This document shows positions 7,524 through 15,888 of a stretch of 64,000 bases of DNA, piece by piece. Each line of letters begins with the position of its first letter. The stretch's first letter is position 1. Under the pieces are notes generated by a model. The model did not search any database and was not told the origin of the DNA. It was given only the letters and a program-made list of their open reading frames with translations. Origin of the DNA: Methylococcales bacterium (GTDB taxonomy: Bacteria; Pseudomonadota; Gammaproteobacteria; Methylococcales; Methylomonadaceae); the NCBI GenBank assembly GCA_028715725.1, contig JAQURG010000006.1, positions 1 to 64,000 of the forward strand. The letters are read 5' to 3'. The translations under genes were made by a program, and so were the position numbers.

Positions 7524-8347
7524 ACAGTCGTTTTTTTACCATGCTGATAATTGCACTCATTCTGGCTATCGGAGCTGCCTTGCTGGCAAAACGCTGGGTT
7601 GAATCCCACACCGGCGAAACGCCGGTTAATGCCGAACAAAATACCATCCTGGTCAAGGTTGCTGCAACCGATATCCCATACGCCACCCCAATAGAAAAAA
7701 CCCAGATCAAATCGATACCCTGGCCCAGGAATAATGTGCCGGCCCAGGCGATCACAGAAGAAGAGTTTAATAAAGACCCCAATATTCTTGTAGGCAAAGT
7801 AACGCAGAGCGATTTCTACACGGACCAGATATTTTTAAAACCGCAAATTAAAGATCGTGGCGTTGGCAGCACCCTGTCCTCTTTAATTCAGGAAGGCATG
7901 CGCGCCATCAGTGTACGCGTCGATGATGTCGCAGGCGTCGCCGGCTTTATATTGCCGGGCAATAAAGCCGATATCATCGCCACCCGCAGCCAGGGCGAAG
8001 GCGGAACCTATACCCTGCTAAAAAACATCAAGATTCTGGCTATTGATCAGACGGCATCGACAGGCCAGGATAAGCCGGCCGTAGTTCGCGCTTTGACTCT
8101 GGAAGTAACGCCCAAACAGGCGGAGGCGCTGGTTAACGCCATGAAAACGGGTTCCTTGCAATTTACCCTGAGAAATCCGATAGATACGGACACCTACGTT
8201 GAGCCGATAGCCGAAGCTCAATCACCTGTTACGCCGGTCCAAACCCAGCCCCATAGAGTCATGCGTAAAAAAGCGCCTGTATCCGTAAAGATTCTTCCGT
8301 GGGGGAGTCAGAACTTCATGCAGTGTGAGAGTGGAGGCGCTTGCTGA
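7520..8347 (+). CDS. cpaB: CpaB/RcpC, Tad pilus assembly protein
   Basis: 275 residues. One N-terminal transmembrane helix (about 6-24) is followed by a SAF-like domain (ILVKVAATDIPYATPIEKTQI) and the RcpC/CpaB domain with GMRAISVRVDDVAGVAGFILPGNKADII. CpaB is a periplasmic, inner-membrane-anchored protein that works with the secretin. Members usually end in a short VxVIRG-type tail; this one ends in an unrelated Cys-containing stretch whose stop codon lies in the loop of a palindrome (8337-8355). The expected-looking tail (TGRRNSKEH then stop) appears in another frame at about 8560-8589, so the last residues may have been replaced by an insert. Confidence 0.9.
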   Translation: MNSRFFTMLIIALILAIGAALLAKRWVESHTGETPVNAEQNTILVKVAATDIPYATPIEKTQIKSIPWPRNNVPAQAITEEEFNKDPNILVGKVTQSDFYTDQIFLKPQIKDRGVGSTLSSLIQEGMRAISVRVDDVAGVAGFILPGNKADIIATRSQGEGGTYTLLKNIKILAIDQTASTGQDKPAVVRALTLEVTPKQAEALVNAMKTGSLQFTLRNPIDTDTYVEPIAEAQSPVTPVQTQPHRVMRKKAPVSVKILPWGSQNFMQCESGGAC

Positions 8348-8414
8348 GCAAGCGCAATGTGAGCTCTCTCCGAAGGAACAAATCCGCCGGGAGCGGATTT
8401 GGTCGCGCGGAGAG
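8337..8414. repeat. Compound palindromic repeat at the end of cpaB
   Basis: GCGCTTGC (8337-8344) pairs with GCAAGCGC (8348-8355). Next, CTCTCCG (8366-8372) pairs with CGGAGAG (8408-8414), enclosing AAATCCGC (8380-8387) paired with GCGGATTT (8393-8400). The core CTCTCCGAAGG also occurs on the minus strand of the palindrome near 25990. The region 8348-8605 between cpaB and the secretin has no credible gene apart from this element and the secretin ribosome binding site (AAAGGGGAAG). Confidence 0.6.
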
Positions 8415-8605
8415 GGCTTTTCTGCGTACATCTAAAATGTGTGCATATATTAGCCGGGAAGAAGAAAGAACAAAAAACGCCGTTTTCCACATAGCGCGAT
8501 TGCTCTGCGAATATGACAAAGAAGAACTACCATTCAAGTTGTTGCGTTTAAAAGCAGTTACCGGACGCAGGAATTCAAAAGAACACTAAAAGGGGAAGCA
8601 TAACC

Positions 8606-10162
8606 ATGTTAAACATCAACACAAGCCACCTGCTTAAGACAGTGCCCGCGCTGTTATTGGGCTACACCCTACAGTCCGGCGCGGACATCATGACCAGCGC
8701 CGATAGCAGTCACCTCACTTATCGCGTACCCATCAATAAATCACTGTTAATCAGCCTGGACCGGAATGTCAGTAAATTATCCAAGGGCAATGATTCAATT
8801 GCTGATATTACCCTCTTTCCTCCAAGACAAGTGCTATTACGGGGAAGATCGATAGGCGGAACCAATGCCACGATCTGGGATGCTAATAATAGAGTGGCGA
8901 TGGTTGTGGATGTTGAAGTCACGCATAACCTGGATGGCCTCAAACAAAAGCTTTATGAACTGATGCCGAATGAACGTATTGAAGTTCGGGGCGCTGAGAA
9001 ATGTATCGTTCTCAGCGGCGAAGTCTCCAATTTGATTAACATGGATTACGCCATGAAGCTCGCGCAAGGTTATGCCGCTACCAGTATCGGTGGAAGCGGC
9101 GGCGGTGGCGGTGGCGGCGGCGGTTCCGGAGGTTGCGCCGGCGGCAGCAGCGGCAGTAGCGGCGGCGGAGGCAATACCACCAGCCAATATATCGTCAATA
9201 TGATGCACGTCGGCGGTGAACAACAAGTCATGCTCGAAGTTAAAATCGCTGAAGTCAGCCGCACCCTGGCTCGGGCATTGACCCTGTCTAGCGGAGCAAC
9301 AAAGACCACCGCGGAAGATGGCACTTTTCTCTGGTCAGTGCTGACCGGCGCAGCCGGCGTCTTTTCAGGCGCTTATGTCGCCGGCAACACCCTTTTTAAC
9401 TGGAGCCTGGATTTCAGCAGAAACACCGATCTGGCGACCGTTCTGGCTGAACCCAACCTGACCACGCTCAGCGGCAAAAAAGCCTCATTCTTATCCGGCG
9501 GTCAATTTCCTTATACCGCCTGTACTGGCACGGGCACCGTTGGCGGCAGTGTCATTCCCTGTACGGTCAACTTTAAAAACTTCGGTGTGGGTCTGGAATT
9601 TACCCCGGTCGTTCTGGACTCCAACCGGATCAACCTGACCACTCATGTCTCAGTCAGCGCCTTGAGTAATGTCGCCAACGAAATTGTTTCACAAAACGTT
9701 CCAACCACTCTGATTGGCACTGAACCGGTTACGCTTAATTTACAGCCAACGCCCAGCCTTAACACCCGCGAAGCGCTCTCCACGCTTGAACTGTCCGATG
9801 GGCAAACCATGTCCATTGCCGGCTTAATCAGCGAGAACAACAGCAACAAGCAGGAACAAACGCCCGGTCTCGCCGACATCCCGGTGTTGGGTTCATTGTT
9901 CAGGAACCGTGAAGCCAGAATGGATAAAAAGGAGCTTGTTATATTGGTAACGCCGCACTTGGCAAGACCGATACCGCCCGACCAGATCAGATTGCCTACC
10001 GAGAATTATGTCGCGCCGAACGATATCGATTTCTATCTGTTAGGCCGGATGGAAGCCAGCAAAGCGCCTACTACAACCGCTCAGGCGCCGGTATTCGATC
10101 CTATGTCCGGCGGCACCACCGGTCAGTTTGGCCACCAAATCAATGACGGAGACAGACCATGA
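8606..10162 (+). CDS. cpaC: Tad pilus outer membrane secretin, RcpA/CpaC, with Gly-rich insert
   Basis: 518 residues. A signal sequence is followed by a pilus-assembly N-terminal domain (YRVPINKSLLISLDRNVSKLSKGNDSIAD) and a BON-like segment (about 105-155). Residues 162-190 form a low-complexity Gly/Ser tract with nine Gly in a row and one Cys. The secretin domain follows, with VMLEVKIAEVSRTLAR, LAEPNLTTLSGKKASFLSGG and the typical end LPVLGSLFRN-type motif (DIPVLGSLFRNREARMDKKELVILVTP). It forms the outer membrane channel for the Flp pilus. It overlaps the next gene by 4 bases. The Gly tract is unusual at the position between the N domains and the secretin core. Confidence 0.93.
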   Translation: MLNINTSHLLKTVPALLLGYTLQSGADIMTSADSSHLTYRVPINKSLLISLDRNVSKLSKGNDSIADITLFPPRQVLLRGRSIGGTNATIWDANNRVAMVVDVEVTHNLDGLKQKLYELMPNERIEVRGAEKCIVLSGEVSNLINMDYAMKLAQGYAATSIGGSGGGGGGGGGSGGCAGGSSGSSGGGGNTTSQYIVNMMHVGGEQQVMLEVKIAEVSRTLARALTLSSGATKTTAEDGTFLWSVLTGAAGVFSGAYVAGNTLFNWSLDFSRNTDLATVLAEPNLTTLSGKKASFLSGGQFPYTACTGTGTVGGSVIPCTVNFKNFGVGLEFTPVVLDSNRINLTTHVSVSALSNVANEIVSQNVPTTLIGTEPVTLNLQPTPSLNTREALSTLELSDGQTMSIAGLISENNSNKQEQTPGLADIPVLGSLFRNREARMDKKELVILVTPHLARPIPPDQIRLPTENYVAPNDIDFYLLGRMEASKAPTTTAQAPVFDPMSGGTTGQFGHQINDGDRP

Positions 10163-10476
10163 AAATTCAAACCCTCTCTATCCTGATGGCCGGCGCTGTA
10201 TGGCTTTCCGGCTGCGCCGACGGCAATTTCAGACCTTACCGGCTGGATGACAGCTTCGGCAATACGGCCAGGAATACGGTCCAGGCGCAGATCGCCGACC
10301 CTCATGCGGCGGCGCATCCACCGGTCGATTCTCTGCGAAAAATGGACGGCTATGCCGGCGTTCAAACCATTCAGACTTATCGAGACGGTTTTGGTCAGAA
10401 TAATCAACCGCAAGGCTTAACGATCAATATCGGAAGCGGCTCAAGCGGTTCTTCCGGCGGCTCTGGCGGCCAATAA
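10159..10476 (+). CDS. Small Tad-locus lipoprotein with Gly/Ser tail
   Basis: 105 residues, translationally coupled to the secretin gene (ATGA). The N-terminus has a lipoprotein signal with lipobox LSGC, so Cys19 would be lipidated. The middle is polar, with no recognised domain. The last 16 residues are almost entirely Gly and Ser, echoing the tract inside the neighbouring secretin. Position suggests a pilotin-like or CpaD-type accessory lipoprotein of the Tad secretin, but sequence does not establish it. Confidence 0.75.
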   Translation: MKIQTLSILMAGAVWLSGCADGNFRPYRLDDSFGNTARNTVQAQIADPHAAAHPPVDSLRKMDGYAGVQTIQTYRDGFGQNNQPQGLTINIGSGSSGSSGGSGGQ

Positions 10477-10519
10477 TTCAGTTTTACAGCAGCCGCCTCA
10501 ATCAAGGCAGGAGTATTTT

Positions 10520-11971
10520 ATGAATACGGCATTGACTCCGTTGCGCAAAGAGAAAGGCGTTGTGCTGGTTTTAGTGGCATTGAGTCTTGTGGCTCTGATG
10601 GGTGTGGCAGGGTTAGCGATTGATTTGAGCCATGCCGAGGTTAATAAAACCCGGATACAGAATTTGGCTGATGCATTGGCGTTAAGCGCGGCTATATCCC
10701 TGAATAAACAAGAATCCAGTACTACAATTCCAGATAAAGAAGCTTATGCCGAAAATTATGCACGATTGAATACTCTTCCCGACTTTTTAGCAAGCACAGG
10801 TAATAAGGAAATACAGGATTCGCCTTCAAATCGTGTAAGTAATGATATAGCCTTTAGCTTTGCGACTAACTGGAGTGCAATACCAGGTAATTGGTTAGCT
10901 AAGAATGCAATCAATGATGCTAAATTTGTTCGTGTTATTGTTAATGGCCAAAATAACTGGCCCATTGCCACATGGTTTGCGCGTGTTATAGGTTTTAACA
11001 ATATAGCAGTCAGTGCCTCAGCCGTTGCGGGTGTTAGCCCAATTGCACCTTGTGATCTTGCACCGATCATGCTGTGTGCTGCAAACCCGACCGCCCCTGA
11101 TATAGATTGTAGTGATGGCGCGTGCTATGGTTACACACTAAATAACATCTATTGCCTTACTCCTTCCAAATCCAGCGGAGGTTCTGGGTTTAAATGCGCA
11201 GCATCAGGAAATTCAGATTGGGGACCTGGCAATATTGGCTTTATCGATTTAGGATCGGTATTCCCTAACTTGCCTCAAGGCGCCTCAACTCTCGGACAAT
11301 GTTTGGCGGGAGATATTAGATGTCAAAATTATTGTGATTATGCAGCCAATCTTACCGAGCTTCCATCCAAAACAGGAAATAACTGGGGGCCTGTCAAAAC
11401 CGGCATTGAAAGTCTCTTTAATGATACCAATAATCCTCAATATACCGCGCCTTCGGACACAATCACAGGACTGCCTGCGAATGGCCCTATCCCAAATACT
11501 TCAACTCATCCGAACACAACAGACACGTATCTGGATTGGGCTAAAATTTCTACTTTCAGTCCAGCAGTTTCTCAGATACCGACATCAGGATTAAACCTTG
11601 CAGCTTATACCAGTGCTGTTACTGGCACCACAGTTTTAAGTCCAATCGCAGTCTACCAACAGTTCCCACCACCCAACAAAGAAAGTGGTGTACCTTCCTC
11701 CTCCGTGTATGGACAACGAGTTTTCAATATACCATTCGTTGATTGCGAAACCAATCCTCCGAATGGATCAAGCGGGACTAACCCTATAAAAGGGTACGGC
11801 TGTTTTTTACTGACTGCAGAGGCAGAAAAACAAGGATCAGAAGAATTTATTTTGGGTCAATTCATTAATGATCCCAGCATATGCCAATCTGCTGGAAAAA
11901 ACACATCAACAGGAAGCTTTAGTTTTTACAAAGTCATTTTATATAAAGATCCTTTTGGAAATCATTCCTGA
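10520..11971 (+). CDS. TadG-like protein of the Tad pilus locus
   Basis: 483 residues. The N-terminus KEKGVVLVLVALSLVALMGVAGLAIDLSHA is a TadG/TadE-like transmembrane segment followed by the DLS(H/R)A-type motif of TadG proteins. The long periplasmic region is Cys-containing, with many Asn, Pro and Thr residues and no recognised catalytic motif. TadG-like proteins are inner-membrane-anchored factors needed for pilus assembly. A ribosome binding site (GGCAGGAG) precedes the ATG. The stop overlaps the start of the next gene by one base (TGATG). Confidence 0.82.
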   Translation: MNTALTPLRKEKGVVLVLVALSLVALMGVAGLAIDLSHAEVNKTRIQNLADALALSAAISLNKQESSTTIPDKEAYAENYARLNTLPDFLASTGNKEIQDSPSNRVSNDIAFSFATNWSAIPGNWLAKNAINDAKFVRVIVNGQNNWPIATWFARVIGFNNIAVSASAVAGVSPIAPCDLAPIMLCAANPTAPDIDCSDGACYGYTLNNIYCLTPSKSSGGSGFKCAASGNSDWGPGNIGFIDLGSVFPNLPQGASTLGQCLAGDIRCQNYCDYAANLTELPSKTGNNWGPVKTGIESLFNDTNNPQYTAPSDTITGLPANGPIPNTSTHPNTTDTYLDWAKISTFSPAVSQIPTSGLNLAAYTSAVTGTTVLSPIAVYQQFPPPNKESGVPSSSVYGQRVFNIPFVDCETNPPNGSSGTNPIKGYGCFLLTAEAEKQGSEEFILGQFINDPSICQSAGKNTSTGSFSFYKVILYKDPFGNHS

Positions 11972-12480
11972 TGCGTAATATTTATTTTTACTCCCATACC
12001 CAAAATCAAAACGGTGCAGCCCTTATTGAGTTTGCAATCATCGTTCCTTTGTTGCTGCTGTTAGTGGTAGGAATTTCAGAATTTGGCTTTGCATTTTATC
12101 ATTTAAACATATTGAATAAATCAGTACAGGATGCAGCCAGATATTTTTCTGACCCACTGCAAGCCCGCAAAAGTGTTTTAAGTGATGTAATAGACGTTAG
12201 CTCAGGTAACCCTGCCGTTGAAAACGCAAAAAATCTTGTTATCTATGGCAATATCACAGTAACCGGAAATGCTTTGATGCCGCCAAATAATGGGTCAGGA
12301 TTTACCTTTCCGACGAACTGGCTATCAATTCCATCAGCCAATCACATACAGCTTACCGCTCAATATACGCATAATTTTATTACAGGTTGTACATTAAAAA
12401 ATCTACTTAGTATATTTGGTTCTACCAATTTCCCTTGTTCTTACAATTTAACCGCCTCTTCAGTGCTGAGGGTAGAATGA
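11971..12480 (+). CDS. tadE: TadE-like pseudopilin
   Basis: 169 residues. After a short polar leader, QNGAALIEFAIIVPLLLLLVVGISEFGFAFY matches the TadE N-terminal signature: Gly-Ala then a Glu at the pseudopilin position and a hydrophobic helix ending in EFG. The periplasmic domain contains two Cys near the C-terminus. TadE-type pseudopilins are processed by the prepilin peptidase and are needed for pilus formation. The gene overlaps both neighbours, so it lies in the middle of a translationally coupled tadG-tadE-tadE block. Confidence 0.88.
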   Translation: MRNIYFYSHTQNQNGAALIEFAIIVPLLLLLVVGISEFGFAFYHLNILNKSVQDAARYFSDPLQARKSVLSDVIDVSSGNPAVENAKNLVIYGNITVTGNALMPPNNGSGFTFPTNWLSIPSANHIQLTAQYTHNFITGCTLKNLLSIFGSTNFPCSYNLTASSVLRVE

Positions 12481-13004
12481 AAACACAACGCGGCGCAGCA
12501 ATGGTTGAATTTGCTCTAATAGCCTTGTTATTTTTCATGCTTTTATTCGGCATTATTGAATTCGGACGAGCATTCTTTACTTACAACACGTTGGTTGAAG
12601 CAACGCGCCGAGGTGCACGGGTAGCCGCTGTTTGCCCGGTAAGTAGTGATGGCGTTAGACAAGTTCGAGAAAGCACAATTTTTGACACACCCGAAGATGG
12701 GCAAAACACTCCATTATTAGGACTAACCACAGGCGATGTTAAAGTTACTTATCTCAAATCTGACATGGCAACAGAGGTTGCCCCAACTCTTATACCAACT
12801 TCTTCGACTTATGATGAAATTGCGTTTGTGCGAGTCGAAATACTATCACTTAACAGCAGCAACTCAATCAGCCTTGTTATTCCAGGTGTTCCTATCTCCT
12901 TTCCTGTGCCGCCTATTGTCACAACATTACCCAGCGAAAGCTTAGGCAGGATTAGCTCTCAAAATCCTGTCACCCAACGATGCTGCTATGGCGTATGTTC
13001 ATAG
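12477..13004 (+). CDS. Second TadE/TadF-like pseudopilin
   Basis: 175 residues from the ATG at 12477, which overlaps the previous stop (ATGA); I prefer this start over an upstream in-frame codon because of the coupling and the leader KTQRGAAMVEFALIALLFF. The EFALIALLFFMLLFGIIEFGRAFF segment is a standard TadE helix. A conserved RRGARVAAVC follows. The protein ends with several Cys, and its stop lies only 5 bases before the first REP-type repeat, so the original 3' end may have been altered by that repeat cluster. Confidence 0.88.
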   Translation: MKTQRGAAMVEFALIALLFFMLLFGIIEFGRAFFTYNTLVEATRRGARVAAVCPVSSDGVRQVRESTIFDTPEDGQNTPLLGLTTGDVKVTYLKSDMATEVAPTLIPTSSTYDEIAFVRVEILSLNSSNSISLVIPGVPISFPVPPIVTTLPSESLGRISSQNPVTQRCCYGVCS

Positions 13005-13008
13005 TAGC

Positions 13009-13260
13009 CACGCGGGACGTGGTTTGTAACCCCGTCTCCAACGTTTTTACAATGCCCAAACTAAACGGCTATATACCCCAATGCAAAAAGTTTCGGACGG
13101 GGCAACATGCCCCGTCCAGCTGTCAGTTACCTGCTATTCGGCAATCACGCGGGACGGGGTTTGTAACCCCGTCCCTAACGTTTTTACAATGCCCAAACTA
13201 AACGGCTATATACCCAATGCAAAACGTTTCGGACGGGGCAACATGCCCCGTCCGGCTGTC
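13009..13260 (+). repeat. Two tandem REP-type units (GGGACGGGG family), left of the RAYT gene
   Basis: Copy 1 (13009-13145) and copy 2 (from 13146) are near-identical direct repeats of about 137 bases. Each holds two hairpins: a GGGACGGGGTT/AACCCCGTCCC palindrome (perfect at 13151-13175, degenerate in copy 1) and GGACGGGGC-AACAT-GCCCCGTCC (13095-13117 and 13231-13253), joined by a conserved spacer with CGTTTTTACAATGCCCAAAC. They sit directly beside a RAYT gene, where REP units are typically found. Confidence 0.8.
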
Positions 13261-13340
13261 AAGAAAATTAAGCGGAGATAAACATACCTGCTATCGCTTT
13301 TTGATACAATTGCTTACGATCCAATTAAAAAGGAAGCACC

Positions 13341-13788
13341 ATGCCGTCCCGACGCGTAGCCGCCGAGCTGAATGCTGAAACTTACTATCGCACTCTATCC
13401 GTTCAACGTTGGTATTATTTGTTTGACCGGTATAACCGCTGGCAGATTATGTCCGATTCTAGCCGTTATTGCCTGGATAACAAAGGGCTGGAATTGAACG
13501 GCTATGTTTTTATGTTGAACCATATCCATCTCATAGTTTACTTCGCCGGATGTGGCGGGATTTTTACGAGACTTTAAACGCTTTACCAGCGCTAAATTCA
13601 GGGCCAATCTCGAAGCCACTGAGCCGAGCGTCTTGAAGCTGTTTATTGATGTACAGGGAAGTTACCGGTTTTGGATGGAAACTAATGCCCCGAAGAAGAT
13701 CGAAAACCCTGCTTTCTATTTTCAAAAACTTAATTATATTCACGAAAACCCGGTACGAAAAGGTTATGTTTCCCGACCTGAACATTAG
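13341..13788 (+). pseudogene. REP-associated tyrosine transposase (RAYT), frameshifted
   Basis: The first half reads MPSRRVAAELNAETYYRT and continues to the HUH motif in MLNHIHLIV. The frame is then lost at about 13540, near a TTT, and resumes one frame over with TSPDVAGFLRDFKRFTS, then YIHENPVRKGYVSRPEH, whose Tyr is the expected catalytic residue. Removing one T would restore a protein of about 148 residues with both HUH and Tyr. RAYTs are single-copy Y1 transposases that move REP sequences and recognise their hairpins. It is flanked by matching REP units on both sides. It interrupts the Tad locus between tadE and cpaE. Confidence 0.85.
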
Positions 13789-13857
13789 CTTTGGTCATCG
13801 GCCAACGCGGCTTCTCCGCTCCGTACCAAATTGTTTACGACATGATGTGTCACGCTT

Positions 13858-13976
13858 GACGGTTGACAGCCGGACGGGAGCTGTTGCTCTGTTCAAAACG
13901 TTTTATGTTGAGTATGCATAGCCGCTTAGCTCGCGCATTGTAAAAATACCAGGGACGGGGTTGCAAACCCCGTCCC
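13858..13976 (-). repeat. REP-type unit in inverted orientation, right of the RAYT gene
   Basis: Read on the minus strand this is a diverged copy of the units at 13009-13260: the perfect palindrome GGGACGGGGTT-GCA-AACCCCGTCCC at 13952-13976, then the TTTTTACAATGC spacer, AAACGTTTT and CCGTCCGGCTGTCAA. The RAYT pseudogene is therefore bracketed by REP units in opposite orientation. From 13977 to 14259 I see no gene. Confidence 0.75.
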
Positions 13977-14259
13977 GCTTGAAAGACCCTTGCCCGGACC
14001 TTCCAGGCGAGGCTTTTTTATTTCGGACCGGCTAAATTTTGCCTTATTGAGTGATATTTTGGGCTTGGCGGTTTGCCGGCGCGGAACCTGCGCAACTCAT
14101 CGAAGTTATAAATAGGCGCATTCCCTGGCAGTGACCCGGAAAACAAATTTGGCAAATAATCAATGAGACTATAGAACTTATATAACAATTCACCTCTCCT
14201 TTTTCAAGACTGGGAAGTGAATACTGACGACTACATTGTTAATTATCGGGATTTGTCGC

Positions 14260-14490
14260 ATGGAACAGATTATTAATCTTCATATTGAAAAACTACCTGA
14301 AGGTGTTTATTTGGCTACCTCGGAAGATATTTCAGGTTTGATTGCTCAGGGACGAACAATAACCGAAACATTGGAAATTGCCCGCGATGTAGCCCGGAAG
14401 CTTCTGGAAGCGCAAACCGTACGTCACCTATCTGCCAATCTCAAGCAAACTGAAGACTCATTCGATTATCTACTGGTTGTGAACTGCTAG
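14260..14490 (+). CDS. HicB-like antitoxin (DUF1902-type)
   Basis: 76 residues from the ATG at 14260. INLHIEKLPEGVYLATSEDISGLIAQGRTITETLEIARDVARKLLEA is the partial RNase H-like fold of HicB antitoxins, including the GLIAQGRTITE region. It lacks a C-terminal DNA-binding domain, as in the short HicB forms that precede hicA. The next codon after its stop begins a hicA remnant, so this was a hicB-hicA operon and the antitoxin now stands alone. It lies between the RAYT island and cpaE, inside the Tad locus. Confidence 0.8.
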   Translation: MEQIINLHIEKLPEGVYLATSEDISGLIAQGRTITETLEIARDVARKLLEAQTVRHLSANLKQTEDSFDYLLVVNC

Positions 14491-14589
14491 ATGGAGCAGT
14501 CGGCTGGATTTCGTTATCGTGAAATCATCAAACGACTAAGCAACTATGGCCGATTCATCTAACGGTCAACTTCTGATGAAATCAATTGA
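14491..14589 (+). pseudogene. Truncated hicA toxin remnant
   Basis: The ATG directly abuts the hicB stop. It reads MEQSAGFRYREIIKRLSNYG, which matches the start of HicA (first helix of the dsRNA-binding-like fold), then RFI and a stop at 14560. In the same frame after the stop RSTSDEIN appears before a second stop, faintly like the HicA stretch that ends in the catalytic SHEI. The conserved Gly-Ser-His is not recoverable. A working HicA needs about 60-80 residues, so the toxin is dead. Confidence 0.65.
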
Positions 14590-14691
14590 TTTATGCTATT
14601 CTTTCCTAAATAATGGCAATTAACCGCTATACTGTAGTTCTGATAAATAAGGCCCATTTTCTAAAATTAACATTGAGTTGAACACAAACCT

Positions 14692-15888
14692 ATGCAAAAG
14701 GACGCTATTTCAATTCAAATTCTGGGCAGCAACCCGTCCAAATTAAGCCAATATCGCAGCCAGATTTCTTCTTTAATCAATAAAGAAATTACGACGCAGT
14801 TATACAATAATACAACGCCCGACCTGCTTTCTCTTTATAGGGATAAAAAGCCGCCGGAACTGCTTATTTTTCTGCTGGACGATGCCACCCTCGCTGCATT
14901 AAATGAATTAACAACGCTGCCCAGCGCCAGCCGCCCGGCTTTGCTGGTGATTGCTCCTGACAATGATAAACAGCAAATGCGCCTTGCCATGCAGGCCGGT
15001 GCACGGGATTTTTTTACCAGCCCCATCAATGAGCAGGAATTGCATAAATCGTTAAATAAGATTATTTTCGATATGCGTCGGGGACGTGCGAAAACAGGAA
15101 CATTAATCACGATTATCAATGCCAAGGGCGGCTCGGGAGGAAGCTTTATCACCTGTAATCTGGCCCATATTGCCGCTGCCCTTTCCGATTCCTCGGCCGT
15201 ATTGATAGATTTTGACCTCCAGTTCGGTTCCCAGTCCCTGAATCTGGATATCAAGCCACAGCACACGATTGTTGAAGCGCTTAACGATGTGACTCAACTG
15301 GATTTTGACGCTATCGATGGCTATATGTCCCTGCATGGCAGCGGACTTCGCCTTTTATCCACGTCCTTTGAACAAGTAGTGCTGCCGGGCGAGATTATTG
15401 TAGAGAATCTTGACCAGCTATTGACTTTGCTGATCAGCCATTATGACCAGATTTTCGTCGATCTGCCCCGTCATATCGATCCTTTATCCGCAACCATACT
15501 GGAGCGTTCCGATCAAATCGTCATTGTCGTTCAGCAAAGCCTGTCGCATATGCGCGATGCCAAACGTTTAACCCGGATTTTGAAGTCGGAATTTAATATT
15601 GCCGAAAAAAATATCCTGATTGTCATCAACCGCTTCGATCCCGATAGCAGTTTACATCTGGCGGACATCCAGGCGAATCTTGAATCCAGCGTGCTTTACA
15701 AGATTCCTAATGATTACGACAGAGTCGCAAACTCCACCAATCTGGGTATTCCTCTTTACGATTACGCCCGCAACTCTGCCATTACCAAAGCCATAATCTC
15801 ATTAGCAGAATCGCTGAATGTACCCATAAGAGCAGAATTTAAGGAAAAAAGCTTTTTTAAAAAGCTTTTTAACTTAAAAGATAAATAA
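14692..15888 (+). CDS. cpaE: TadZ/CpaE, Tad pilus localisation ATPase with deviant P-loop
   Basis: 398 residues. Residues about 5-125 form an atypical receiver-like domain, then a MinD/ParA-type ATPase domain. The Walker A region reads NAKGGSGGSF (143-152): the first signature Lys is present but the Lys normally before Ser/Thr is Gly. Deviant Walker A motifs are typical of TadZ/CpaE proteins, which place the pilus machinery at a pole or site. The DFDLQFGSQSLNLD segment is the expected Walker A' and switch region. The C-terminal tail is strongly basic (EKSFFKKLFNLKDK), suggesting membrane or nucleic acid contact. Confidence 0.9.
   Translation: MQKDAISIQILGSNPSKLSQYRSQISSLINKEITTQLYNNTTPDLLSLYRDKKPPELLIFLLDDATLAALNELTTLPSASRPALLVIAPDNDKQQMRLAMQAGARDFFTSPINEQELHKSLNKIIFDMRRGRAKTGTLITIINAKGGSGGSFITCNLAHIAAALSDSSAVLIDFDLQFGSQSLNLDIKPQHTIVEALNDVTQLDFDAIDGYMSLHGSGLRLLSTSFEQVVLPGEIIVENLDQLLTLLISHYDQIFVDLPRHIDPLSATILERSDQIVIVVQQSLSHMRDAKRLTRILKSEFNIAEKNILIVINRFDPDSSLHLADIQANLESSVLYKIPNDYDRVANSTNLGIPLYDYARNSAITKAIISLAESLNVPIRAEFKEKSFFKKLFNLKDK

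Noticed and set aside
8341..8589. An 82-residue open frame between cpaB and the secretin
   Set aside because: It runs through the palindromes, has basic low-information composition and no family resemblance. Only its last residues look meaningful, as a possible displaced CpaB tail.
9070..9324. A proline-rich minus-strand frame opposite the secretin
   Set aside because: It is the antisense of the poly-Gly tract of the secretin; GGC repeats read backwards as Pro and Ala codons.
13009..13260. Tandem repeats that might be a CRISPR array
   Set aside because: Only two units of about 137 bases, spacer also repeated, no cas genes. The hairpins and the adjacent RAYT identify REP-type units.
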